From Cyanobacteria bacterium K_DeepCast_35m_m2_023 (GTDB lineage Bacteria; Cyanobacteriota; Cyanobacteriia; PCC-6307; Cyanobiaceae), in contig VGQR01000115.1 in NCBI GenBank assembly GCA_016882345.1, positions 1-6,582 on the forward strand: a stretch of 6,582 nt of DNA, written 5' to 3'. The notes under the pieces were generated by a model, which did no database searches, was not told the origin of the DNA, and was given only the letters and a program-made list of their open reading frames with translations. Position numbers and translations under genes: made by a program. Shown here piece after piece: positions 1 through 5,520 of this stretch; the stretch's first letter is position 1; every line of letters starts with the position of its first letter.

Positions 1-24
1 CGGAGCCCTGTTGTCGCGTCCTGA

Positions 25-67
25 GACCCGCCTATCTAGTTGGCGCGACCCGCCTACCTAATTGTCG
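25..67. repeat. Two tandem 21-bp near-identical units, 22-bp period
   Basis: Two copies (25-45 and 47-67) of a unit beginning GACCCGCCTA and ending in TTGgCG or TTGtCG match at 18 of 21 positions, one base apart. TTGTCG, the last six bases of the second copy, also occurs at 11-16, which hints at further degenerate copies to the left, but the window edge prevents a check. The 22-bp period is not a multiple of three, so this is not a repeat of a protein segment. It could be the edge of a mobile element, a tandem binding site or a small satellite. Two units are too few to call a CRISPR. Confidence 0.5.
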
Positions 68-100
68 TCAAACACCAGCTCCGAAGGAATCGCTGCTGAA

Positions 101-108
101 GCGATCGC
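101..108. repeat. HIP1 octamer (GCGATCGC)
   Basis: A perfect GCGATCGC palindrome, the highly iterated palindrome abundant in many cyanobacterial genomes. It supports a cyanobacterial origin for this end of the window. Confidence 0.7.
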
Positions 109-220
109 CAGCCGAATCCTCGGCCGCGGTATTGCGGAAACGGGAATCACGCCAGCGGGCCGCTGTTGGCTGCGTACGGGCCTTTGCAGCGAGGGCCCCA
201 CACCGCTGGCCATTCAGCAA

Positions 221-242
221 ACCTGAGCACGATCGCTCAGGT
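221..242. other. Perfect 8-bp stem hairpin, no U-tract
   Basis: ACCTGAGC (221-228) and GCTCAGGT (235-242) form a perfect 8-bp stem around a 6-nt loop (ACGATC). With an AA bulge on the left the stem can add three more pairs (AGC/GCT). No T-run follows on either strand, so it is not a typical intrinsic terminator. It lies inside the suspected regulator remnant and may simply be an accident of that sequence. Confidence 0.4.
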
Positions 243-448
243 GCTTGAGGTCAGCCAGGACAGCCTGTGCAGTGATTGCTGTCACGCTCAACCCAACCAA
301 CACGGTGGAGCTCAACGCCGCTCGTGATCATGGCTGGCAGCAGCGTGCGTCTGCTCCCGCTGACAGCCCTGGCCAAGGTCTCAGAACTGCAGCAGCGTGA
401 CGGATAGCGGTGCTGTACAGCAAACCCGAGCACCGCCACAGCACGGCG

Positions 449-709
449 ATGACCACAAATTCCAACGAGCTGGTGGACGGCGAGCAACCGTCCCTGCAAC
501 CCGGCACCGAGCAGGACTACAGACTGCTGGAGCAGGGCTACCACCAATCGGCTGCCTATGCGGAGATGGTGAAGCGTTACCCCTTGCTGCGGCGCACCAT
601 CGCAGACAGCCGTGGCAAGAGCCTTGTGGGACATCCCAAGACGGCGCCCAGCAATGCGCAACCCCCTGGGGTGGTGCTGCAGTGGGAGCGCAGTCACGGC
701 GAAAGCTGA
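449..709 (+). CDS. Small hypothetical protein, 86 aa
   Basis: I do not recognise this protein. From the ATG at 449 it encodes 86 residues, hydrophilic and without a signal peptide or membrane segment. The central part (about residues 22-55) looks like a folded, probably helical segment with DYRLLEQGYHQSAAYAEMV and KRYPLLRRTIAD, while the last 30 residues are Pro/Ser-rich and look disordered. Codon choice favours G/C-ending codons (ctg, gtg, gag, ggc), like the confident genes here and better than the competing frames on either strand. An in-frame GTG at 410 would add 13 residues; neither start has a clear Shine-Dalgarno sequence. The same frame is interrupted by a TGA at 398 just upstream, so it may be the 3' remainder of a longer broken gene. 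Function unknown. Confidence 0.42.
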   Translation: MTTNSNELVDGEQPSLQPGTEQDYRLLEQGYHQSAAYAEMVKRYPLLRRTIADSRGKSLVGHPKTAPSNAQPPGVVLQWERSHGES

Positions 710-856
710 GAGTGTTGCGATGGCGGCGTCAGCTGCAGGCAGCCAGCGTCAGTCATGGTGAGATCCCAACAACACCGCAACTTCAGTCTTAAGAAAAGAA
801 GTCGGTCGCTGGGACTCACCTGAGGTTCTGCCAGAACGGAGCAAAACGGTCCAACC

Positions 857-1033
857 ATGTCCAGCCACGATTCGTTTCTTTTTTATGAACAGGAGGAGGA
901 GATCCTTCCATTGTTGCTGCATACAAGAGATGCAGACGGGAGAACGTGTTCCTGCTACGACTGTCAAGGGATTCGTGTGCGCATGCGTCAGATCGAGCTG
1001 ATGCGACTGGCCACGCAGTCAGAGGCATGCTGA
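857..1033 (+). CDS. Small CxCxxC protein, 58 aa, hypothetical
   Basis: A 58-codon frame starts at the only usable ATG (an in-frame stop lies at 821, with no other start after it). The product has three parts: an acidic N-terminus with a run of Glu and hydrophobic residues (FLFYEQEEEILPLLLHTRD, residues 7-25); a cysteine knuckle TCSCYDC (Cys31, Cys33, Cys36); and a basic amphipathic stretch QGIRVRMRQIELMRLA (37-52). It ends in Cys58. The cysteine spacing could bind a metal, but a zinc site normally needs four ligands; His22 or Cys58 might supply one. There is no signal peptide. Codon use is less G/C-ending than in neighbouring genes. A GGAG at 838-841 lies 15 nt from the ATG, too far for a normal Shine-Dalgarno sequence. 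The amino-acid composition argues for a real protein, but I cannot name a family. Confidence 0.5.
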   Translation: MSSHDSFLFYEQEEEILPLLLHTRDADGRTCSCYDCQGIRVRMRQIELMRLATQSEAC

Positions 1034-1053
1034 ACCACCGCATCGGCTGCTGA

Positions 1054-1065
1054 TTGGTGCACCAA
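1054..1065. promoter_or_regulatory. Perfect 12-bp palindrome, operator-like
   Basis: TTGGTGCACCAA is a perfect inverted repeat. It is flanked by a second pair of complementary arms, CTGC (1047-1050) and GCAG (1068-1071), giving a nested dyad about 25 bp long. It sits 21 bp after the small CxCxxC frame and about 160 bp before the ABC permease gene. It could bind a dimeric regulator or form a weak hairpin behind the small gene; there is no T-run to make it a terminator. The regulatory role is inferred only from symmetry and location. Confidence 0.35.
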
Positions 1066-1068
1066 CGG

Positions 1069-1086
1069 CAGTCGATGCGTTCGCGG
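1069..1086. repeat. Direct repeat copy 1 flanking the permease gene
   Basis: CAGTCGATGCGTTCGCGG here matches CAGTCGATGGCGTTCGCGG at 2490-2508 apart from one inserted G. The two copies bracket the permease gene, about 1.4 kb apart. Confidence 0.45.
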
Positions 1087-1225
1087 TCGACTCCATTGCC
1101 GCGTCAGGGTTGAGCATGAAGTGCTCAGACCTTGATCACCGGCCTGCAGTGCCAGTGCGGGTGTCTGCTGCAGCCCACGCTCCACGGCTGAATTCGCCGC
1201 AAGGCTGGAGATTCATGCCGATCCG

Positions 1226-2458
1226 ATGGCAGCTCACCTGCCGCTGCGCGACAGCCTGAGGATGGCCCTGCGCACCTTGCGCAGCAACGGCCTACGCAGC
1301 GTGCTCACGATGCTGGGCATCACCATCGGCAATGCCTCGGTGATCACCCTGGTGGGGGTAAGGCAAGGCACCCGCAACCTGGCTGCTGAGCAACTCAGCA
1401 CTCTGGGGTCAAACGTGCTGTTTGTCTTTCCCGGCAGCCACAACACCCGCCATCAAGGCGTCGACGTGCCGCGCACCCTGGTGCTGGCCGATGCTGAGGC
1501 CATCGCCGAGCAAGTGCCGAGTGTGCGGGCGGTGGCGCCGCAGATCGCGCTGCGCGAGCCGCTGCAGGTGCGCTCGAACAGCCGTGCCGCTGCGGTGATG
1601 GGCGTGACGCCTGCGTTTCTGCAGGTGCGGCGTCTGGAGGTGGCCCAGGGGCGGTTCTTCACACAAGGCGAAGCCCAGGCAGCCCACAACGTGGTGGTGA
1701 TCGGCCCGGATCTTCGCGATCAATTGTTCATGCAGCGCCAGGTGCTCGGCGAACGGCTGCGCATCCGCGATCAGTCCTTCGTGGTGATCGGCGTGATGGC
1801 ACCCAAAGGTGCGGTGTTCGGGCAGAACCTCGACGACAACGCCTACATCCCACTCCAGACGATGGTGGGCAAGCTCAGCGGCCGCGATGACAGCACCGGC
1901 ATCAGCCTGACGGTGCTGAATGTGGAGGCGCACGACAAGCAACGCGTCAATGCGGCAATGTTTCAGATCACCAACCTGCTGCGGCAAAGGCATCACATCC
2001 GGCGCGACGACGACTTTGAAGTGCGCTCCCAACAGGAAGTCATGACCATCGTCGGCACGATCACCGGCGGGCTCTCGCTGATGCTCACCGCCTTGGGAGC
2101 CATCTCCCTGTTGGTGGGTGGCATCGGCATCATGAACATCATGCTGGTGGCGGTCAGCGAACGCACCAGCGAAATTGGTCTGCTCAAGGCCCTGGGGGCT
2201 TACAACAGCGACGTGTTGCTCCAGTTTTTGCTGGAAGCCATGGTGCTCTCGGGCCTGGGCGGGCTTGTCGGGGCCGCCGCCGGTGTGGGAGCCGTGCAAC
2301 TGATCGCAGCCATGACACCCCTGCAAGCCGTGGTCCATGCACCCACCCTGCTGCTGAGCGTGGGCATCTCAGGCTCGATCGGACTGCTGTTCGGCGTGCT
2401 GCCGGCCCAGCGGGCCGCCCGCCTTGATCCGATCGCGGCGCTTCAGGCTCAGTCATGA
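1226..2458 (+). CDS. MacB/DevC-type ABC transporter permease
   Basis: A 410-residue integral inner-membrane protein of the MacB/FtsX permease superfamily, which normally works with an ABC ATPase and often a periplasmic adaptor to export lipids, peptides or other substrates. Architecture: one N-terminal membrane helix (about 25-46, MLGITIGNASVITLVGV), a large periplasmic MacB-type core domain (about 50-270), then three C-terminal helices (about 272-305, 328-356, 372-396). Family signatures are clear: GGIGIMNIML then SERTSEIGLLKALGA (about 297-324), the loop thought to contact the ATPase, and the closing PAQRAARLDPIAAL. Length is typical for the short FtsX-type permeases. The ATG at 1226 fits the family's N-terminus, although the GGAG at 1207 is far for a ribosome site; an upstream in-frame extension is open only back to 1136. 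No ATPase or HlyD-like adaptor gene adjoins it here, so partner and substrate are unknown. Confidence 0.93.
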   Translation: MAAHLPLRDSLRMALRTLRSNGLRSVLTMLGITIGNASVITLVGVRQGTRNLAAEQLSTLGSNVLFVFPGSHNTRHQGVDVPRTLVLADAEAIAEQVPSVRAVAPQIALREPLQVRSNSRAAAVMGVTPAFLQVRRLEVAQGRFFTQGEAQAAHNVVVIGPDLRDQLFMQRQVLGERLRIRDQSFVVIGVMAPKGAVFGQNLDDNAYIPLQTMVGKLSGRDDSTGISLTVLNVEAHDKQRVNAAMFQITNLLRQRHHIRRDDDFEVRSQQEVMTIVGTITGGLSLMLTALGAISLLVGGIGIMNIMLVAVSERTSEIGLLKALGAYNSDVLLQFLLEAMVLSGLGGLVGAAAGVGAVQLIAAMTPLQAVVHAPTLLLSVGISGSIGLLFGVLPAQRAARLDPIAALQAQS

Positions 2459-2473
2459 CCAGCAGCTGTTCGC

Positions 2474-2488
2474 AGGTGTAACACACCT
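2474..2488. other. Short hairpin between convergent genes
   Basis: AGGTGT (2474-2479) and ACACCT (2483-2488) form a perfect 6-bp stem with a 3-nt loop. It lies in the 56-bp gap between the convergent permease and Nif11-like genes. No T-run follows on either strand, so it could at most be a weak or factor-assisted terminator. Confidence 0.3.
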
Positions 2489-2489
2489 C

Positions 2490-2508
2490 CAGTCGATGGC
2501 GTTCGCGG
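2490..2508. repeat. Direct repeat copy 2 flanking the permease gene
   Basis: CAGTCGATGGCGTTCGCGG; the partner copy is at 1069-1086, differing only by one extra G. It lies in the gap between the permease stop codon and the convergent Nif11-like gene. Confidence 0.45.
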
Positions 2509-2514
2509 GAGTCC

Positions 2515-2736
2515 TCAGCTCAGGGGTTTGATCGGCTGAACCTGGCACAGGCCCAGGAAGCGAGCGGCCTGCTCAAGCCGTTCGGCCTCTTGCACGTCGC
2601 CGAGTTCAACGCCGTAACCCAAACGCTGGACGACCTGCAGCCATTGCTGCCAATCGCCGCGCAAGGGCAGACAGCGGCGCAGTGCGGGACTGGCTTCGGC
2701 ATCGTTCAGCAGCCTCAGCAACTGTTCGCGCGACAT
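2515..2736 (-). CDS. Nif11-like small protein, 73 aa
   Basis: A 73-residue soluble protein without signal peptide or membrane segment. The N-terminus MSREQLLRLLNDAEASPALR (1-20) followed by WLQVVQRLGYGVELGDV (about 32-48) fits the Nif11-like pattern: an opening amphipathic helix with S-x-x-QL, then a second helix ending in a Gly-aromatic turn and a D(I/L/V) helix cap. Nif11-like proteins are numerous in cyanobacteria; some are leader regions of modified peptides. This one has no Gly-Gly cleavage site and only two cysteines (22 and 64), so it does not look like a lanthipeptide precursor. The C-terminus (ARFLGLCQVQPIKPL) carries no recognised motif. It lies downstream of the petJ terminator on the same strand, so it probably has its own promoter within 2737-2810. 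The ATG at 2734-2736 is the only plausible start; the upstream GAG is a weak ribosome site. The family call is moderate and the cellular role is unknown. Confidence 0.68.
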   Translation of the reverse strand: MSREQLLRLLNDAEASPALRRCLPLRGDWQQWLQVVQRLGYGVELGDVQEAERLEQAARFLGLCQVQPIKPLS

Positions 2737-2810
2737 GGCTCGCTCGCAGCGCCACCAGCATGGCCACGCCCCAGCGACAACGCCACTGCCGGCATCCGGT
2801 GGAAGCCATC

Positions 2811-2836
2811 AAAAAACCCCGGCTCAAGCCGGGGTT
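2811..2836 (-). terminator. Rho-independent terminator of petJ
   Basis: On the minus strand a 9-bp GC-rich stem (AACCCCGGC/GCCGGGGTT, 2815-2836) with a tetraloop is followed immediately by a run of six T (2816 down to 2811, the first two shared with the stem base). It begins 55 nt after the petJ stop codon and should end transcription of the cytochrome c6 gene before the Nif11-like gene. Confidence 0.9.
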
Positions 2837-2891
2837 CAACAACCGCTGCCGATGGCGAACGGATGAACCGACAGTCGTCAGAACTGGGAAA

Positions 2892-3233
2892 TCAAGCCCA
2901 ACCCTTCTGGGACATGTCTTCGACATAGGCGGCGACATCGGCGATGTCACCTTCGCTGAGCTTGCCACCGAAGGCAGGCATGGCGTTCTTGCCGTTGGTC
3001 ACTTGGTACTGGATCGCGGCTTCATGACCGCTGCTGTAGTTGGCCAGGTAGGCCTCGAGGGCGTCCTGCTTGAGGGTGCGCTCAGCATTGACCACATTGC
3101 CGCCGCCCATGTGGCAGGCAGCACAGTTGGCCGAGAAGATCTGAGCACCGTGTGCCACGTCGGCGGCGAAGCTCGGGGTCGCGCCCAGCAGCAGCGTCAG
3201 GCAGAGGGCAATCAAAGAGAAGAGACGGCGCAT
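2892..3233 (-). CDS. petJ: Cytochrome c6 precursor
   Basis: A 113-residue precursor of the soluble lumenal c-type cytochrome that carries electrons from cytochrome b6f to photosystem I (in place of plastocyanin) or to the terminal oxidase. Residues 1-23 are a Sec signal peptide: MRR, a Leu-rich core, then PSFA with likely cleavage before ADVAHG. The mature part is about 90 residues, the usual size. The covalent haem site is CAACH (Cys37, Cys40, His41 as axial ligand) and the second axial ligand is Met85 in NAMPAFGGKL. The C-terminal helix DIADVAAYVEDM and the closing Lys-Gly-Trp are typical of cytochrome c6. The gene lies 138 bp downstream of the epimerase-like gene on the same strand, with room for its own promoter, and is closed by the terminator at 2811-2836. 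No clear Shine-Dalgarno sequence precedes its ATG. A c6 paralogue of different function cannot be excluded by sequence alone. Confidence 0.95.
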   Translation of the reverse strand: MRRLFSLIALCLTLLLGATPSFAADVAHGAQIFSANCAACHMGGGNVVNAERTLKQDALEAYLANYSSGHEAAIQYQVTNGKNAMPAFGGKLSEGDIADVAAYVEDMSQKGWA

Positions 3234-3371
3234 GGGAAGCGCTGGTGTGCACGATTACCGGTCAAAAATAAAGCTGGCCAGAGCACTCACGGGGCGATCA
3301 GCCGCCCACTCAGACGGTTCGAAACAATTCGCTGCGTTGCAGGCAGCCGCGATCGAGACACCGCCCGCGGC

Positions 3372-4406
3372 TCAGACCTTGCCGCGGCGCTGGACACCAG
3401 CGGTTTCGAGCACCGCTTCGAGCGTGGGGGCATGGCTCACCAGGCCAAAGCGCTCCGGCGGACTCACCGGTTCATGCACAAAATGCCGCTGCTGGATCGA
3501 AAACAAATCCCAGGGGGTGATCTCCAGGCGCAGCAGCTTGATCAGCCCGTCGATCAGCCAACCGCTCAGGGACACACCGATGGGGGGGTACCAGCCGTGG
3601 CGCCAACGGCTCAGGCGCCTGAGCGTCTGGTTGAGGGTGATGCGCTGCTGGCCCAGCACCAGCCTGCGCACCGGGCCCTGGCCGGGCTCAGGATTGGGAC
3701 CGTGGGGGGTGGTGGCCAGGTGGACACACACCGTGGCGATATCGGCCGCATGGATGAAATGAAAGCTGCCATCGGCCCGCAGCCACTTGGCCAGGGGGAG
3801 CCAGCGCACCGCCTCGCCCAAGCCTGCGGTCAGGTAACTGGTGGGGTGGTTGTCACCAGCGTTGGGCCGACCCGCCTCCCCGAGGCGACCACCAAAGACC
3901 AGGGTCGGAAACACCGCCACAATGCGCTCGGCCAGGGGGTGCTGCTCGAGCTGCTGCAGACAGAGCGCTTTGGTCTGGATGTATTCGGTGCCGAATTGAG
4001 CGGCCTGCGGCAGCAGCCTCAGGTCCTGATCGAGGATGCTGGCCGTCGAGAAATAAGTGATCTGCTCGACCACAGCCGGGTTGAGCAGGGCCAGCAGCTG
4101 CTTGACCGCCACCACGTTGACCTGGTGGGCCCGCTCCGGGTCCCCCCAGGCTGTGGCGGTATGAATCACCCGCGTGGCCGTGGCGATGGCGGCCGCGTGC
4201 GGTGCCAGATCGCGCAAATCCCCCACCAGGAGGGTGATGCGCGGATCGTCCTTGGGCACCGCCGAGAGCTTGGCCGGATCGCGCAGCAGCAGCAGCAGCT
4301 GGGCGTCGGTCTGCTGGTACAGCTGCTCACAGATGTACTGACCAACGCAGCCTGCGGCACCGGTGATCAGGATGCGAGGAGAGGTTGACGGTGCCGGTGT
4401 GCTCAA
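3372..4406 (-). CDS. NAD(P)-binding epimerase/dehydratase-like protein
   Basis: A 344-residue member of the extended short-chain dehydrogenase/reductase superfamily (NAD-dependent epimerase/dehydratase type). The N-terminal Rossmann fold shows the nucleotide motif TGAAGCVG (15-22), an acidic/dipeptide element GDL (62-64), HTAT (82-85) in place of the usual HxAA, the strand-end FSTAS (119-123) with the expected active-site Ser/Thr, and the catalytic pair YIQTK (Tyr142, Lys146). The later half (about 170-344) is the substrate-binding part, with a [16 protein letters not shown] element typical of the family. The substrate is not evident: sugar nucleotide, dihydroflavonol-like and steroid-like members share this pattern. 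It starts with TTG at 4404-4406, overlapping the hemE stop by four bases (TTGA), with GGAG seven bases upstream, so translation is probably coupled to hemE. There are no membrane spans or signal peptide, so it is likely cytosolic. The superfamily is certain; the reaction is unknown. Confidence 0.88.
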   Translation of the reverse strand: MSTPAPSTSPRILITGAAGCVGQYICEQLYQQTDAQLLLLLRDPAKLSAVPKDDPRITLLVGDLRDLAPHAAAIATATRVIHTATAWGDPERAHQVNVVAVKQLLALLNPAVVEQITYFSTASILDQDLRLLPQAAQFGTEYIQTKALCLQQLEQHPLAERIVAVFPTLVFGGRLGEAGRPNAGDNHPTSYLTAGLGEAVRWLPLAKWLRADGSFHFIHAADIATVCVHLATTPHGPNPEPGQGPVRRLVLGQQRITLNQTLRRLSRWRHGWYPPIGVSLSGWLIDGLIKLLRLEITPWDLFSIQQRHFVHEPVSPPERFGLVSHAPTLEAVLETAGVQRRGKV

Positions 4407-5461
4407 GCGGCAGCTCCGAGGCGCTCCATCACGCTCTTGCCGGCCTCAAAGAAGAACCGGCCGTTCTCTTCGGGCGTGCCGGGCAGGATGCCGTGCCCCA
4501 GGTTGAGGATGTGTTTGCGGCCGCGGGCTTTGCGCACGGTGTCGTCAATGCGGGCCTGAATCGCTTCGGGGCTGCCGAACAGCAGGCCCGGATCGACGTT
4601 GCCCTGCACACCGACATGCTCGGGCAGGCGGGCCAGGCCCTCGGCCATGTCGACGGTCCAATCGAGCGAAACAATGTCGACACCGGTGCGGGCCATGCGC
4701 TCGATCACGCCGGCGCTACCGGAGATGTAGAGAATGAAGGGCGTGTCGGGATGGGTCTGCTTGACCAGATCCACCACCTTTTTCTGGTAGGGGGCGGCAA
4801 AGGTGTCGTAATCAGCCGGGCTCAGCTGGCCGGCCCAGCTGTCGAACATCTGCACCACCTGAGCGCCTGAATCAATCTGATACCGCAGGTAGGCCGCAAT
4901 GGATTCGGCAAAGTGATCCAACAGCCTGTGCAGCAGGGCCGGCTCGCGGAAGGCCATGGCCTTGATCACGGCGTAGTTCTTGCTGCTCTTGCCCTCGACC
5001 ACATAGGCGGCCAGGGTCCATGGGGCGCCCACAAACCCGAGCACAGCAGCCTCGTTGCCGACCGACTGGCGCAGGCGGGTGAGGACCTCACCCACAAAGG
5101 GCATGCTTTCGGCGGGGTTGAGGGGCCGTAGCGCCTCCACCTGGGCCAGGTTGCGGATGGGGTCCTGAATCAGGGGACCCTTGCTTTCGACGATGTCGAA
5201 GTCGATGCCCATCCCCGGCAGGGGCGTGAGGATGTCGGAGAACAGTATCACGCCGTCGGGCTTGAAGGCCTCGAACGGTTGCATCGAGATCTCGTAGGAG
5301 AGGTCGGGATTTTCCGAGCGCTCGCGGAAGCCGGGATGGCGATCGCGCAGGTCCCGATAGACCTTCATGTACCGGCCGGCCTGGCGCATCATCCAAACCG
5401 GCGGACGCTCGACCTGCTCCCCTCGGGCAGCGCGCAGCAGCAGGGGGGCAGTGCTTGACAT
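4403..5461 (-). CDS. hemE: Uroporphyrinogen decarboxylase
   Basis: A complete 352-residue cytosolic enzyme (EC 4.1.1.37) that removes the four acetate carboxyls of uroporphyrinogen III to give coproporphyrinogen III, on the shared route to haem, chlorophyll and bilins. No cofactor is needed. The single TIM-barrel domain has its full set of landmarks: [12 protein letters not shown] (21-32) with substrate-binding Arg26 and Arg30, [12 protein letters not shown] with the catalytic Asp76, [16 protein letters not shown] with Tyr153, the FDSWAG loop, and [14 protein letters not shown] near the C-terminus with His323. Length matches bacterial HemE. The ATG at 5459-5461 is the natural N-terminus ([15 protein letters not shown]); only weak ribosome-site sequence precedes it. 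It lies 59 bp after glgB and overlaps the downstream epimerase-like gene by four bases, so the three may share a transcript. Confidence 0.97.
   Translation of the reverse strand: MSSTAPLLLRAARGEQVERPPVWMMRQAGRYMKVYRDLRDRHPGFRERSENPDLSYEISMQPFEAFKPDGVILFSDILTPLPGMGIDFDIVESKGPLIQDPIRNLAQVEALRPLNPAESMPFVGEVLTRLRQSVGNEAAVLGFVGAPWTLAAYVVEGKSSKNYAVIKAMAFREPALLHRLLDHFAESIAAYLRYQIDSGAQVVQMFDSWAGQLSPADYDTFAAPYQKKVVDLVKQTHPDTPFILYISGSAGVIERMARTGVDIVSLDWTVDMAEGLARLPEHVGVQGNVDPGLLFGSPEAIQARIDDTVRKARGRKHILNLGHGILPGTPEENGRFFFEAGKSVMERLGAAA
4414..4417 (-). promoter_or_regulatory. Shine-Dalgarno GGAG deciding a TTG start
   Basis: GGAG on the minus strand lies 7 nt before the TTG at 4404-4406, inside the last codons of hemE. 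It is the best-placed ribosome site in the window and supports the non-ATG start of the epimerase-like gene. Confidence 0.7.
5339..5346. repeat. HIP1 octamer (GCGATCGC) inside hemE
   Basis: A perfect copy of the cyanobacterial HIP1 palindrome within the hemE coding sequence (around residues 39-41). It supports the cyanobacterial assignment. Confidence 0.7.
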
Positions 5462-5480
5462 GGTGAAGACGATTTCTCGA

Positions 5481-5514
5481 GGCCTGATCAGGGGCGAACC
5501 TACCTGAACAGGCC
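5481..5514 (-). other. Overlapping inverted repeats between glgB and hemE
   Basis: GGCCTG (5481-5486) pairs with CAGGCC (5509-5514), and inside it GGGGC (5491-5495) can pair with GCCCC (5512-5516), so the two stems compete for the same bases. A CCTGATCAGG palindrome (5483-5492) adds a third option. No T-run follows, so this is not a standard terminator. It may be an mRNA-processing or attenuating element, or chance in GC-rich spacer DNA. Confidence 0.3.
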
Positions 5515-5520
5515 CCGCCT

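Larger units (their letters stand above)
62..327 (+). pseudogene. Possible decayed HTH (XRE-like) regulator remnant
   Basis: No intact gene is present here, but coding-like stretches sit in two frames. Frame 2 from a TTG at 62 to a TGA at 224 reads with a segment like LGRGIAETGITPAG, resembling the first helix of an XRE domain. Frame 1 at 214-267 reads SANLSTIAQVLEVSQDSL, which fits the closing helices of XRE helix-turn-helix domains (pattern P-x-L-x-T-L-x-x-IA-x-x-L-x-VS-x-D-x-L), and ends at a TGA at 325. A shift between frames would be needed to join them. The frame and motif reading is directly visible; the family assignment is inference from a short match in GC-rich DNA, where chance open frames are common. 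No other helix of the domain is convincing. Confidence 0.27.
1034..1225. other. Intergenic leader of the permease gene
   Basis: No convincing gene is seen in this stretch; the open frames on both strands are short and compositionally like chance frames. It contains a perfect 12-bp palindrome (1054-1065), one copy of a direct repeat (1069-1086), and GGAG at 1207-1210. That GGAG lies 4 nt before an out-of-frame ATG at 1215 and 15 nt before the permease ATG at 1226. I see no convincing -35/-10 promoter pair. Confidence 0.5.

Noticed and set aside
25..67. CRISPR array
   Set aside because: Only two units are seen, separated by one base rather than spacers of 30-40 bp.
221..242. Intrinsic terminator
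   Set aside because: The stem is good but no run of T follows on either strand.
251..697. 148-codon minus-strand open frame
   Set aside because: The composition is shadow-like with no motif, and it is antisense to the better-supported frame at 449-709.
397..792. 131-codon plus-strand open frame
   Set aside because: It overlaps 449-709 in another frame. Its Arg/Ala/Gly/Gln-rich composition and codon use are unlike the confident genes.
1409..2338. 309-codon minus-strand open frame
   Set aside because: It is antisense to the ABC permease gene, and its His/Gln/Ala-rich product reflects the complementary reading of that gene's codons.
3234..3371. Terminator or promoter between the epimerase-like gene and petJ
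   Set aside because: Only a 5-bp stem (GGGCG/CGCCC) without a T-run, and no convincing -35/-10 pair; an AT-rich patch near 3265-3272 is suggestive but not enough to call.
2682..4388. 568-codon plus-strand open frame
   Set aside because: It lies antisense to petJ and the epimerase-like gene, both of which have clear motifs. Its product is rich in Arg, Gly, Gln and His with no recognisable domain, as expected for a shadow frame in GC-rich DNA.
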